Origin: Pelomonas margarita
GTDB taxonomy: Bacteria; Pseudomonadota; Gammaproteobacteria; Burkholderiales; Burkholderiaceae_C
Assembly (NCBI RefSeq): GCF_043555875.1
Contig: NZ_JBIGHW010000008.1
Location: 1-64,000, forward strand
Reading direction: 5' to 3'
Length of the DNA: 64,000 bases
The stretch's first letter is position 1. Each line of letters starts with the position of its first letter. Both the position numbers and the translations under genes were made by a program. The notes beneath the pieces were generated by a model that saw nothing but the letters and a program-made list of their open reading frames with translations, was not told the origin of the DNA and did not search any database. Shown in pieces: positions 24,827 to 32,894 of this stretch.

Positions 24827-25536
24827 CAGGCCAGCAGCCCCGCCAGGCCTGCGCTGGCGATCTCGCCCACGCGGGTCAGGAAGTCCGTGCCCATCTCGGC
24901 CGTGTAGCGCGTCGGGTCGGGCGAGCCCAGCACCAGCAGGCCGAAGGGCTTGCCCCCGTTGACCTTGGCCAGCGACAGCGGGATCAGCGCCAGCGAGGTC
25001 GCCGTGCCGCCGCTCTCGCTGAGGCCCAGCCAGCGTGCCGCCTCGAAGCCGGAGTTCACGCCGCAGTAGGGCTGGCTCAGGCTGGCCGCAAAGCTCTTCA
25101 CGTCGGCGCCGACAGTGGCCGCGAACTCGGCCGACTCATGCGCGGCGGCCACGCCCCACAGCCGCAGGCTGGCCTGCGGGATCATGAACTGGTGGCGCAG
25201 CTCAGACAGCAGCACCTCCGGCAGCTCGGTCGGCGTGCCGGCGGCGCGCATGACGGCCAGCGTCCAGCGGTGCAGGCGGTCGGCGATGGCCACGTTGTCC
25301 TGGCCGTTGCGGATCATCTCGACGATGCGCTGCTCCAGGCCCTTGATCTTGTCGCGCAGCATCTCGGCCTGGCGCTCCTGCAGCGACACGGCGCGTGCGC
25401 CGTGCGGGTGCTGCAACTGCACCGTGGCCAGCAGCGCCGCGTGGCGCTCGAAGAAGCCGGGCGTGGTCGCCAGGTAGTTGGCGATGTCGGTTTCGGTGAT
25501 GCCTTGCACCGCGTCGGCGGCCGGGTTGGAACTCAC
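24826..25536 (-). CDS. DUF484 family protein
   Basis: A 236-residue protein with the DUF484 pattern: an N-terminal Y-L-A-T-T-P-G-F-F-E-R-H-A-A-L-L-A segment, H-G-A-R-A-V-S-L-Q-E-R-Q followed by a helix, and a GAF-like C-terminal half with S-L-A-L-I-P-L and G-L-L-V-L-G-S-P-D-P-T-R-Y. The family sits between dapF and xerC in many Proteobacteria and has no proven function. Its start overlaps the dapF stop (ATGA). Confidence 0.92.
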   Translation of the reverse strand: MSSNPAADAVQGITETDIANYLATTPGFFERHAALLATVQLQHPHGARAVSLQERQAEMLRDKIKGLEQRIVEMIRNGQDNVAIADRLHRWTLAVMRAAGTPTELPEVLLSELRHQFMIPQASLRLWGVAAAHESAEFAATVGADVKSFAASLSQPYCGVNSGFEAARWLGLSESGGTATSLALIPLSLAKVNGGKPFGLLVLGSPDPTRYTAEMGTDFLTRVGEIASAGLAGLLA

Positions 25537-26381
25537 AGCGTGATCTCTCCGTCAAAAACTTTGGTCGCGGGCCCGGTCATCAGCACCGGTGCGTCGCCGC
25601 CCGCCCATTCAATCTTCAGCAGGCCGCCACGGGTCTGCACTTCCACGGCCGCGTCCAGCCAGCCGGCGCGGATGCCGGCCACGACGGCCGCGCAGGCGCC
25701 GGTGCCGCAGGCCAGTGTCTCGCCGGCATCGCGCTCGTAGACGCGCAGCGCGATGCGGTCGCGGGCCAGGATCTGCATGAAGCCGGCGTTCACGCGGCGC
25801 GGGAAGCGCGCATGGCCCTCAATCAGCGGGCCCTGCGTCAGCACCGGCGCGGCCTCGACATCGGCCACACGCTGCACCGCATGCGGGTTGCCCATGGACA
25901 CCAGGCCCAGCTCGACGCCCTGGAGCTCGTCCAGAGGCCACAGCGCGAAGCCGTTCTCCAGCCGCGGCGTCAGGCCCTGGGGGTCGAAGGGCAGGGCAGC
26001 GGGCTCGAACACCGGCGCGCCCATGTTGACCGTTACGCGACCGTCGTCCTGCAGCGTCAGCCGCAGGCGGCGGTTCATGGTGTCGACCTGGATGTCACGC
26101 TTGGCCGTCAGGCCGGCGTCGACGACGAAGCGCACGAAGCAGCGCGCGCCGTTGCCGCAGTGCTCCACCTCGTCGCCGGTGTTGTTGAAGATGCGGTAGC
26201 GGAAGTCCGCGTCGGCGCTCGTGGCGGGCTCGATGACGAGGATCTGGTCGCATCCGACGCCGAAGCGCCGGTCGCCCAGCCGGCGCATCTGCTCGGGGCT
26301 CAGGCGGAAGGGCTGCTGCGTCGCATCGATGACGACGAAGTCGTTGCCCGCGCCGTGCATCTTGGTGAAGCGCAATCTCAT
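25533..26381 (-). CDS. dapF: Diaminopimelate epimerase
   Basis: A 282-residue enzyme converting LL- to meso-diaminopimelate for lysine and peptidoglycan synthesis. The two catalytic cysteines are C75 in E-H-C-G-N-G-A-R and C225 in L-A-C-G-T-G-A-C. The N-terminus M-R-L-R-F-T-K-M-H-G-A-G-N-D-F is typical. The gene lies 124 bp after lpxL, and that gap shows only weak hairpins. Confidence 0.97.
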   Translation of the reverse strand: MRLRFTKMHGAGNDFVVIDATQQPFRLSPEQMRRLGDRRFGVGCDQILVIEPATSADADFRYRIFNNTGDEVEHCGNGARCFVRFVVDAGLTAKRDIQVDTMNRRLRLTLQDDGRVTVNMGAPVFEPAALPFDPQGLTPRLENGFALWPLDELQGVELGLVSMGNPHAVQRVADVEAAPVLTQGPLIEGHARFPRRVNAGFMQILARDRIALRVYERDAGETLACGTGACAAVVAGIRAGWLDAAVEVQTRGGLLKIEWAGGDAPVLMTGPATKVFDGEITL

Positions 26382-26505
26382 GGGTGGCGATTATCCGGCG
26401 CCGTATGGGCCTGGCCCGAGTGGCATGAATTGATCAAGGGGCCACCGCAGAACCGGCTTTGCCGGGCTGCCAGTGGCGCCCCGTTCAGGGGACAGGTTGG
26501 GCCCA

Positions 26506-27372
26506 TCACTCCGGCGCGGCGCCGATGTCCAGCCCGCGCGGCGCCTTGTAGCGGTGATAGCCCCACAGGTACTGGCCAGGCGCGCGGCGGATCAGGCTTT
26601 CCATGGCCTGGTTGATGGTGGTGGCCGCGGCCTCGGGAGGCGCATCCGCGGCGATCTCGGGCGCCGGCAGCACGTGCACCACATAGCCCTGGCCGGCCGG
26701 CAGCCGCTCGCCCCACAGCAGCACGACGGCCGCGCCGGTCTGCTGCACCAGCCGCGCTGCCAGCGTCATCGTGTAGGCCGGCTTGCCGAAGAAGGGCGCC
26801 CACACGCCCAGGCCGTCGGGCGGCACCTGGTCGGGCAGCAGGCCAATGACCTCGCCACGGCGCAGGGCACGAATCATCTGCCGAACGCCGGCCAGCGAGG
26901 CCGGCGCCGTGGCCAGGCCCGGGCGCTCGCGCGAGCCTGCCATCACCTCGCGCAGCGCCGCCTGGCGGGCGGGGCGGTACAGCACCGTGATGGGCGCCTG
27001 CGGCGTCGTGAAACGCTCGGCAATCGCCTGCGCGCAGATCTCGAAGCAGCCCAGGTGCGGCGTCATGACGATGAGCCCGCGGCGCTCGGCCAGGGCAGCC
27101 TCGATAAGCTCGGCGCCCTGCCAGCGCAGGCGCTCACCCAGCGGCTGGCGCTTGGTGGCGATCCACAGCCAGGGCAGTTCGGCCGCCATGCGGCCCGCCG
27201 CCGCGATGGCCGGCCGCGCCGCCGCCCAGGGCAGGCCGGCCTGGGCCACGTTGGCCTGGAAGCGGCGTCGGTAGGTGGGCGAGACGGCATAGACCAGCCA
27301 GCCCAGCCAGGCACCCAAAGCGTGCAAAAGCGCCAGAGGCGCCCGGGACATGCTGCGAAAGAACCAGCCCAT
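26506..27372 (-). CDS. lpxL: Lipid A late acyltransferase (LpxL/HtrB family)
   Basis: A 288-residue inner-membrane acyltransferase that adds a secondary acyl chain to Kdo2-lipid IVA. The H-x4-E motif is H-L-G-C-F-E (about residues 105-110), and L-P-D-Q-V-P-P and F-F-G-K-P-A-Y are also present. An N-terminal hydrophobic helix anchors it. The acyl chain specificity cannot be read. Burkholderiales often carry two such genes in tandem here; only one is present. It is divergent from metK. Confidence 0.88.
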   Translation of the reverse strand: MGWFFRSMSRAPLALLHALGAWLGWLVYAVSPTYRRRFQANVAQAGLPWAAARPAIAAAGRMAAELPWLWIATKRQPLGERLRWQGAELIEAALAERRGLIVMTPHLGCFEICAQAIAERFTTPQAPITVLYRPARQAALREVMAGSRERPGLATAPASLAGVRQMIRALRRGEVIGLLPDQVPPDGLGVWAPFFGKPAYTMTLAARLVQQTGAAVVLLWGERLPAGQGYVVHVLPAPEIAADAPPEAAATTINQAMESLIRRAPGQYLWGYHRYKAPRGLDIGAAPE

Positions 27373-27378
27373 GTTTTC

Positions 27379-27501
27379 TATACTTGGCGCATCGCCGAGT
27401 TAATGAACTACTTGCGGGGCGATTCACAAATCCTGCTAAAGCGTTCGCCGCACCTCCTGAGGTCAGGCAACGCCGACCGACCAGCAAACAGGAGTTTAAA
27501 A
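27379..27501 (+). promoter_or_regulatory. metK promoter -10 and structured leader
   Basis: TATACT (27379-27384) is a good -10 box, with no convincing -35. Transcription from it would give a leader of about 110 nt. The leader can pair TGCGG-GG-CGA (from 27413) with TCGCCGCA (ending 27450). Just downstream it forms a compact GGTC-A-GGC-AAC-GCC-GACC hairpin before the AGGAG ribosome site. It does not match a SAM riboswitch class that I can recognise by eye. Confidence 0.4.
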
Positions 27502-28686
27502 GTGGCCACCAACGATTTCCTCTTCACGTCTGAATCCGTCTCGGAAGGGCACCCCGACAAGGTCGCCGACCAGATCTCGGACGCCATCCTCGACGCCATC
27601 TTCGAGCAGGACCCGCTGTCCCGCGTGGCGGCCGAGACGCTTTGCAACACCGGTCTGGTGGTGCTGGCAGGCGAGATCACGACGCAGGCCAATGTCGACT
27701 ACATCCAGGTCGCGCGCGACACCATCAAGCGCATCGGCTACGACAACACCGAGTACGGCATCGACTACAAGGGCTGCGCGGTGCTGGTGGCCTACGACAA
27801 GCAGAGCAACGATATTGCCCAGGGCGTGGACCGCGCCAGCGACGACTACCTGAACCTCGGCGCAGGCGACCAGGGCCTGATGTTCGGCTACGCCTGCGAC
27901 GAGACGCCCGAGCTGATGCCCGCGCCCATCTACTACGCCCACCGGCTGGTCGAGCGCCAGGCCCAGCTGCGCAAGGACGGCCGCCTGCCCTTCCTGCGCC
28001 CGGACGCCAAGAGTCAGGTCACGATGCGCTATGTGGACGGCAAGCCACACAGCATCGACACCGTCGTGCTGTCCACCCAGCACGCACCGGAGTACTCCCT
28101 GGGCGACCGCATGACGGACGAGTTCTACGAGGCCATCCGCGAAGAGCTCATTAAGCCTGTGCTGCCCAAGGACTGGCTGACCGCCGACACCAAGTACCTG
28201 ATCAACCCGACCGGCCGCTTTGTCATCGGCGGCCCGCAGGGCGACTGCGGTCTGACCGGCCGCAAGATCATCGTCGACACCTACGGCGGCGCCTGCCCGC
28301 ACGGCGGCGGCGCGTTCTCGGGCAAGGATCCCTCTAAGGTCGACCGCAGTGCCGCCTACGCGGCGCGCTACGTTGCCAAGAACGTCGTGGCCGCTGGCCT
28401 GGCCCGCCAGTGCCAGGTGCAAGTGGCCTACGCCATCGGCGTGGCCCGCCCCATGAACGTGACGGTCTACACCGAGGGCACGGGTGTCATCCCCGACGAG
28501 CAGATCGCCAAGCTCGTCAACGAACACTTCGACCTGCGGCCCAAGGGCATCATCCAGATGCTGGACCTGCTGCGCCCCATCTACGCCAAGACCGCCGCCT
28601 ACGGCCACTTCGGCCGCGAGGAGCCGGAGTTCACGTGGGAACGCACCGATAAAGCAGCCGCCTTGAAGGCCGCAGCCGGCCTGTAA
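27502..28686 (+). CDS. metK: S-adenosylmethionine synthase
   Basis: A 394-residue enzyme making SAM from methionine and ATP. It has S-E-G-H-P-D-K-V-A-D (P-loop-like ATP site, residues 12-21), the signature G-G-G-A-F-S-G-K-D-P-S-K-V-D-R-S, and R-P-M-N-V-T-V. The start is a GTG at 27502 with AGGAG 7 nt upstream; the first residues A-T-N-D-F-L-F-T-S-E-S match family members, and upstream codons belong to the leader and lpxL region. Confidence 0.97.
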   Translation: MATNDFLFTSESVSEGHPDKVADQISDAILDAIFEQDPLSRVAAETLCNTGLVVLAGEITTQANVDYIQVARDTIKRIGYDNTEYGIDYKGCAVLVAYDKQSNDIAQGVDRASDDYLNLGAGDQGLMFGYACDETPELMPAPIYYAHRLVERQAQLRKDGRLPFLRPDAKSQVTMRYVDGKPHSIDTVVLSTQHAPEYSLGDRMTDEFYEAIREELIKPVLPKDWLTADTKYLINPTGRFVIGGPQGDCGLTGRKIIVDTYGGACPHGGGAFSGKDPSKVDRSAAYAARYVAKNVVAAGLARQCQVQVAYAIGVARPMNVTVYTEGTGVIPDEQIAKLVNEHFDLRPKGIIQMLDLLRPIYAKTAAYGHFGREEPEFTWERTDKAAALKAAAGL

Positions 28687-28729
28687 AGTCTGCTGCACTG
28701 CTGCTGGGTTGTCAGCCCACCGCGTAGCG

Positions 28730-28748
28730 GCCGGGCTGTCGGCCCGGC
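28730..28748 (+). repeat. GC-rich hairpin downstream of metK
   Basis: GCCGGGC (28730-28736) and GCCCGGC (28742-28748) form a 7-bp stem around TGTCG, 44 bp after the metK stop. It has no T tract, so it is at best a weak terminator or 3'-end stabiliser. The remainder of the 316-bp gap up to 29003 contains the chemoreceptor promoter region only. Confidence 0.4.
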
Positions 28749-28913
28749 GTTCGCGCCAGCGACGCTGTGGCCTGGGGCACAGTGTCGTGAGCGCGCACCA
28801 CAAGGCTGTCGCGCGTGGCTGCTGCGCGCCATCGAGGTGTGACACGACTTGCCACGCCCGAAGCCGCGCGATATGTTGAAAACTGCCGCCACAAGCCTGC
28901 AAGTCTTCGCGAT

Positions 28914-28963
28914 CAAATTGACCAAATTTGCCGAAATTTCCTACAGTCGTGTCAGGCCGATAA
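28914..28963 (+). promoter_or_regulatory. Candidate sigma-28 promoter region of the chemoreceptor gene
   Basis: GCCGATAA (28956-28963) is identical to the -10 element recognised by FliA (sigma-28), and the product is a chemotaxis protein. The -35 region at the normal distance is poor, which lowers confidence. A dyad CAAATT-N5-AATTTG (28914-28930) lies just upstream in an AT-rich patch and could be an operator. Confidence 0.45.
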
Positions 28964-29002
28964 CTCAACTATTCGCGGTAGCGCCGCAGCAAGGATCCCA
29001 AC

Positions 29003-30544
29003 ATGAAACTGGTCTCACTCCGCATCGGCACTCGATTGGCCGCAGGGTTTGGCGTGGTCTTGCTGCTGCTGGCGCTTTCCGTGGCGCTGAGCTATCGGGA
29101 GGTCGGTTTGGTCGGGCCGCACCTGGATTTGCTGCTGGAGCTGGAAGAGCGGCAGCAGGTTGCCCAGGACTGGCGTTCACTGACGCAGCTCAACGTGACG
29201 CGCACCGATGCCGTGGCACGCGCGGGCGGCTCGGGCCCCGTGGCGGAGTTCTTCTCCCCCGTCATCAAGACCACCAGCGCCAAGATCAATGAACTGCAGG
29301 AGCAGCTCTCCAAGTCCATTGACAGCGAAGAGGGCAAGGGCTTGATGACAGAGATCGCCCAGGCTCGCAAGGCCTATATCGACATCCGCAACCAGGTCTT
29401 TGCGCAGCTCAAGGAGGGCAATGCCGAGTCGGCCGTGAAGATGCTGGACGGCACGATGCGCCCGGCATCCGATGCCTACATCGCCAAGCTGACTGCCATG
29501 GCGGACTACCAGTCCAAGCGCGTCCACCAGGAGACCGAGGTGGTGCGCGCCGAGGCGCGGCGCACGCAGCTGATCATGGTGTTCATGGCCGCGGGCTGTC
29601 TGGCGATGGGCATCGCGGCCGCGTGGTTGATCACGCGCTCGGTGGTGCGGCCGCTGGCTACCGCTGTCGAGGAGGCCCGGCTGGTGGGCGAAGGCGACCT
29701 GTCGCGCCCCATCCATTCCGAGGGCCAGGACGAAACGGCCGACCTCACGCAGGCGCTGGGCCAGATGCAGCAGGCGCTGCGCAACCTGGTGGGCTCGGTG
29801 CGCTCCAACGCCAACGAAGTCTCGACAGCCAGCGCCGAGATCGCGATGGGCAGCAACGACCTGTCCGCGCGCACCGAGCAGCAGGCCAGCGCCATCCAGC
29901 AGACCGCCGCCTCCATGGAGCAGCTGTCCGCCACGGTGCGCTTGAACGCGGACAACGCCAGCGAGGCCGACCAATTGGCGCAGAACGCCAGCGACGTGGC
30001 CCGCCAGAGCGGCGAGGTGGTGGGCGAGGCCGTGCAGCGCATGCGTGGCATCGAGGAAAGCTCGCGCCGCATCGCCGACATCATCACCACCATCGATGGC
30101 ATTGCCTTTCAGACCAATATCCTGGCCCTGAACGCGGCCGTCGAGGCGGCACGGGCGGGTGAGCAGGGCCGGGGCTTCGCGGTCGTGGCAGGCGAGGTTC
30201 GCACGCTGGCGCAGCGCTCGGCCGAGGCGGCCAAGGAGATCAAGGTGCTGATCGGCGACAGCGTGGAGCGTGTGGAGCAGGGTGCGTCCCTCGTCAACCG
30301 CGCGGGCGAGACCATGAGCCAGGTGGTCGGTGCCATCGGCCGCGTGGCGCAGATCGTGCGCGAGATCAGCTCGGCCAGCCAGGAGCAGAGCTCCGGCGTC
30401 AGCCAGGTCGGCGAGGCCATCGCGCTGATGGACCAGGCAACGCAGCAGAACGCGGCCCTCGTCGAGGAAAGCGCTGCCGCGGCAGAGAGCCTGCGTCACC
30501 AGGCCGATGAGCTAGTGAAGCTGGTGTCGACCTTCAAGACCTGA
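29003..30544 (+). CDS. Methyl-accepting chemotaxis protein (4HB type)
   Basis: A 513-residue chemoreceptor. It has a first membrane helix (about residues 12-30) and a periplasmic four-helix-bundle domain (31-190), whose ligand is unknown. A second helix (about 192-212, L-I-M-V-F-M-A-A-G-C-L-A-M) is followed by HAMP (P-L-A-T-A-V-E-E-A-R) and the long cytoplasmic coiled coil. The signalling tip is I-D-G-I-A-F-Q-T-N-I-L-A-L-N-A-A-V-E-A-A-R. The C-terminus lacks an E-x-x-W/F-type CheR/CheB tether. AAGGAT precedes the start. It is a monocistronic unit between metK and convergent glcF. Confidence 0.93.
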   Translation: MKLVSLRIGTRLAAGFGVVLLLLALSVALSYREVGLVGPHLDLLLELEERQQVAQDWRSLTQLNVTRTDAVARAGGSGPVAEFFSPVIKTTSAKINELQEQLSKSIDSEEGKGLMTEIAQARKAYIDIRNQVFAQLKEGNAESAVKMLDGTMRPASDAYIAKLTAMADYQSKRVHQETEVVRAEARRTQLIMVFMAAGCLAMGIAAAWLITRSVVRPLATAVEEARLVGEGDLSRPIHSEGQDETADLTQALGQMQQALRNLVGSVRSNANEVSTASAEIAMGSNDLSARTEQQASAIQQTAASMEQLSATVRLNADNASEADQLAQNASDVARQSGEVVGEAVQRMRGIEESSRRIADIITTIDGIAFQTNILALNAAVEAARAGEQGRGFAVVAGEVRTLAQRSAEAAKEIKVLIGDSVERVEQGASLVNRAGETMSQVVGAIGRVAQIVREISSASQEQSSGVSQVGEAIALMDQATQQNAALVEESAAAAESLRHQADELVKLVSTFKT

Positions 30545-30576
30545 CATCCCGACGCGCTGGCCGGTGTGTGTGTGGG

Positions 30577-31824
30577 TCAGACGCCGCGCAGCGCGTCGTC
30601 CAGCACTTCCACCCAGTGCCGCACCGGCGTGTCGGTGCCGCTCTGCAGGTGCTGGATGCAGCCGACATTGGCCGACACGATCTGCCGGGCCTGCAGCGGC
30701 GCCAGCGCCGCGAGCTTGCGGTCGCGCAGCTGCTCGGACAGCGCCGGCTGCAGCACCGAGTAGGTGCCGGCCGAGCCGCAGCACAGGTGGCTGTCGCTGG
30801 GCGCGCAGTCGATCCGGAAGCCCAGCTCGCGCATCGCCGTCTCCACGCCGCCCTTGAGCTTCTGGCCATGCTGCAGCGTGCAAGGCGGGTGGTAGGCCAG
30901 GTGATGGCCAACGCCCGCATGATGCAGCCGGAGCTTCAGCGCCGGCACCAGCTCGGGCAGCAGTTCGCTGAGGTCCCGGGTGAGCTCGCTGATGCGCCGG
31001 GCCTTGGCGGCGTAGGCCGGGTCATCGCGCAGCGCGTGGGCATAGCCCTTGACCGCGACGCCGCAGCCCGACGCGTTCATCACCAGCGCCTCGACGCGTT
31101 CGCCCGGTCCGGCCACCAGCGGCCACCAGGCGTCGATGTTGCGGCGCATGTCGTCCAGTGCGCTGGCGTGGTCGCCCAGGTGCTCGCGGATGGCGCCGCA
31201 GCAGCCGGCATCGTCGGCCACCACGGTCTGGATGCCGGCGGCGTCCAGCACGCGCGCGGTGGCGCTGTTGATGTTGGGCGCCATGGCCGGCTGCACGCAG
31301 CCCAGCAGCAGCCCCACCTTGCGGTTCAGCTGGCGCGTGGGCCAGTCGTGCGCCGTTGCCGGCGGCCGGGCCGGCACCTTGTCCTTCAGCCCGGCCGGCA
31401 CCAGCGGCCGCAGTGCCTGGCCCAGCCGCAGCGCCGGCTTGAACAGCGGTGATGTCAGTCCCTCCTTCAGCAGCCAGCGCGTGCGCCGCTCGGCGGCGGG
31501 GCGTTCGACCTTGGCGTCCACCACGCGCCGGCCGATGTCCAGCAGGTGGCCGTACTCGACGCCCGAGGGGCAGGTGGTCTCGCAGTTGCGGCAGGTCAGG
31601 CAGCGGTCCAGGTGCGTCTGCGTTTCGCGCGTCGGCGTCTCGCCTTCCAGCACCTGCTTGATCAGGTAGATGCGGCCACGCGGGCCGTCCAACTCGTCGC
31701 CCAGCAACTGGTAGGTCGGGCAGGTGGCGGTGCAGAAGCCGCAGTGCACGCAGCGGCGCAGGATGGCCTCGGCCTCGGCGCCTTCGGGCGTGCCGGCGAA
31801 TTCGGGGGCGAGCGTGGTCTGCAT
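30577..31824 (-). CDS. glcF: Glycolate oxidase iron-sulfur subunit
   Basis: A 415-residue subunit with two [4Fe-4S] motifs, C-V-H-C-G-F-C-T-A-T-C-P (about residues 23-34) and C-L-T-C-R-N-C-E-T-T-C-P (about 74-85). Two C-C-G heterodisulfide-reductase-like motifs follow (D-D-A-G-C-C-G-A; L-C-C-G-S-A-G-T-Y). With GlcD and GlcE it oxidises glycolate to glyoxylate and passes electrons to the membrane. The start at 31824 overlaps the glcE stop by one base (TGATG). A longer upstream frame is spurious. Confidence 0.95.
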   Translation of the reverse strand: MQTTLAPEFAGTPEGAEAEAILRRCVHCGFCTATCPTYQLLGDELDGPRGRIYLIKQVLEGETPTRETQTHLDRCLTCRNCETTCPSGVEYGHLLDIGRRVVDAKVERPAAERRTRWLLKEGLTSPLFKPALRLGQALRPLVPAGLKDKVPARPPATAHDWPTRQLNRKVGLLLGCVQPAMAPNINSATARVLDAAGIQTVVADDAGCCGAIREHLGDHASALDDMRRNIDAWWPLVAGPGERVEALVMNASGCGVAVKGYAHALRDDPAYAAKARRISELTRDLSELLPELVPALKLRLHHAGVGHHLAYHPPCTLQHGQKLKGGVETAMRELGFRIDCAPSDSHLCCGSAGTYSVLQPALSEQLRDRKLAALAPLQARQIVSANVGCIQHLQSGTDTPVRHWVEVLDDALRGV

Positions 31825-32894
31825 CAGAGGTCTGGGTAGAGGCGGCCGGAGTTGAAGACGCCGTTCGGATCGAAGCTCGCCTTCAGGCGCTGATGGATGG
31901 CCGCCTGCGGCGCGCTTAGCGGCGCGAACACGCCGCAGGCCTTGTCCAGTGCGCGGAACAGCGTGGCGTGGCCGCCCACGGCTGCCACGGTCTCGCGCAG
32001 CGCCGTAGGCTCCATGGGCGTGACCACCCAGCGCTGAGCGCCGCCCCAGTCCACCAGCTGTTCGCCGTGCAGCCGGAGCTCGGGCGCCGTGCTGGGCAGG
32101 CTGAGCCGCCACAGCCGGGCACCGCCGGCCACCGCGCGCTGCGCGCCGATGAAGAACTCGTCGCGTTGGTCGCGCAGGCCCAGCCAGAAGGCGCCGGCCA
32201 GCTCGGGCGGGATCACGTCGCCGCCCAGCTTGGCGCATGCGGCCTCGACGGCCGCCGCCGCGCCCGCCAGCCGCACGAGCAGCGCGCCGTCCCACCAGGC
32301 GCTGGCCTCCAGGGGCAGCGGCTCGCCGCCCCAGCGGTTCATGGCCATCAGCGCGGCGGCCTGGTCGAACTCGAAGCGCAGCGTCGTCACGGCAGCCGGC
32401 AGCGGCATCACCTTCAGCGTGACCTCGGTGATCAGGCCGAGTTGCCCCAGCGACCCGGCTAACACGCGGCTGACGTCGAAGCCGGCCACGTTCTTCATGA
32501 CGGTGCCGCCAAAGCTCAGCAGCTCGCCGCGACCGTTGATGAGCACGGCGCCCAGCAGGTGGTCGCGCACCGAGCCCAGCGCTGCGCGGGCCGGGCCGGA
32601 CAGGCCGGCAGCCACCATGCCGCCGATGCTGCCCTTGCCGTCAAAGCGCGGCGGCTCGAAGGCGAAGCGCTGCTGGTGCTGCGCCAGCAGCGCCTCCACA
32701 TCGAACAGCGGCGTGCCGGCCAGCACGCTGATGTAGAGCTCGCTGGGCTCGTAGGCCGTCACGCCATTCAGCGCCAATGTGGACAGCGGCTCGCCCTGCA
32801 GCGCGCCGCCGTAGAAGTCCTTGCTGCCGTGGCCGGTGATGCGCAGCGGCGCGCGGGCGTCGCGGATGCGGGCTTGCAGGTCGGCGAAGTTCAA
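31824..32894 (-). CDS. glcE: Glycolate oxidase FAD-binding subunit
   Basis: A 356-residue FAD-binding PCMH-domain protein. It contains I-T-G-H-G-S-K-D-F-Y-G, G-S-I-G-G-M-V-A-A-G-L-S-G-P, V-R-D-H-L-L-G-A and F-D-P-N-G-V-F-N-S-G-R near the end. I chose the TTG start at 32894 because it overlaps the glcD stop by four bases (TTGA) and is followed by N-F-A-D-L-Q-A-R, where family similarity begins. The upstream 58 codons in the same frame lie inside glcD and are unrelated. Confidence 0.92.
   Translation of the reverse strand: MNFADLQARIRDARAPLRITGHGSKDFYGGALQGEPLSTLALNGVTAYEPSELYISVLAGTPLFDVEALLAQHQQRFAFEPPRFDGKGSIGGMVAAGLSGPARAALGSVRDHLLGAVLINGRGELLSFGGTVMKNVAGFDVSRVLAGSLGQLGLITEVTLKVMPLPAAVTTLRFEFDQAAALMAMNRWGGEPLPLEASAWWDGALLVRLAGAAAAVEAACAKLGGDVIPPELAGAFWLGLRDQRDEFFIGAQRAVAGGARLWRLSLPSTAPELRLHGEQLVDWGGAQRWVVTPMEPTALRETVAAVGGHATLFRALDKACGVFAPLSAPQAAIHQRLKASFDPNGVFNSGRLYPDL

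Noticed and set aside
27391..27501. Known SAM riboswitch upstream of metK
   Set aside because: Hairpins are present, but no conserved core of SAM-I, SAM-II or SAM/SAH classes could be recognised, so only a structured leader is claimed.
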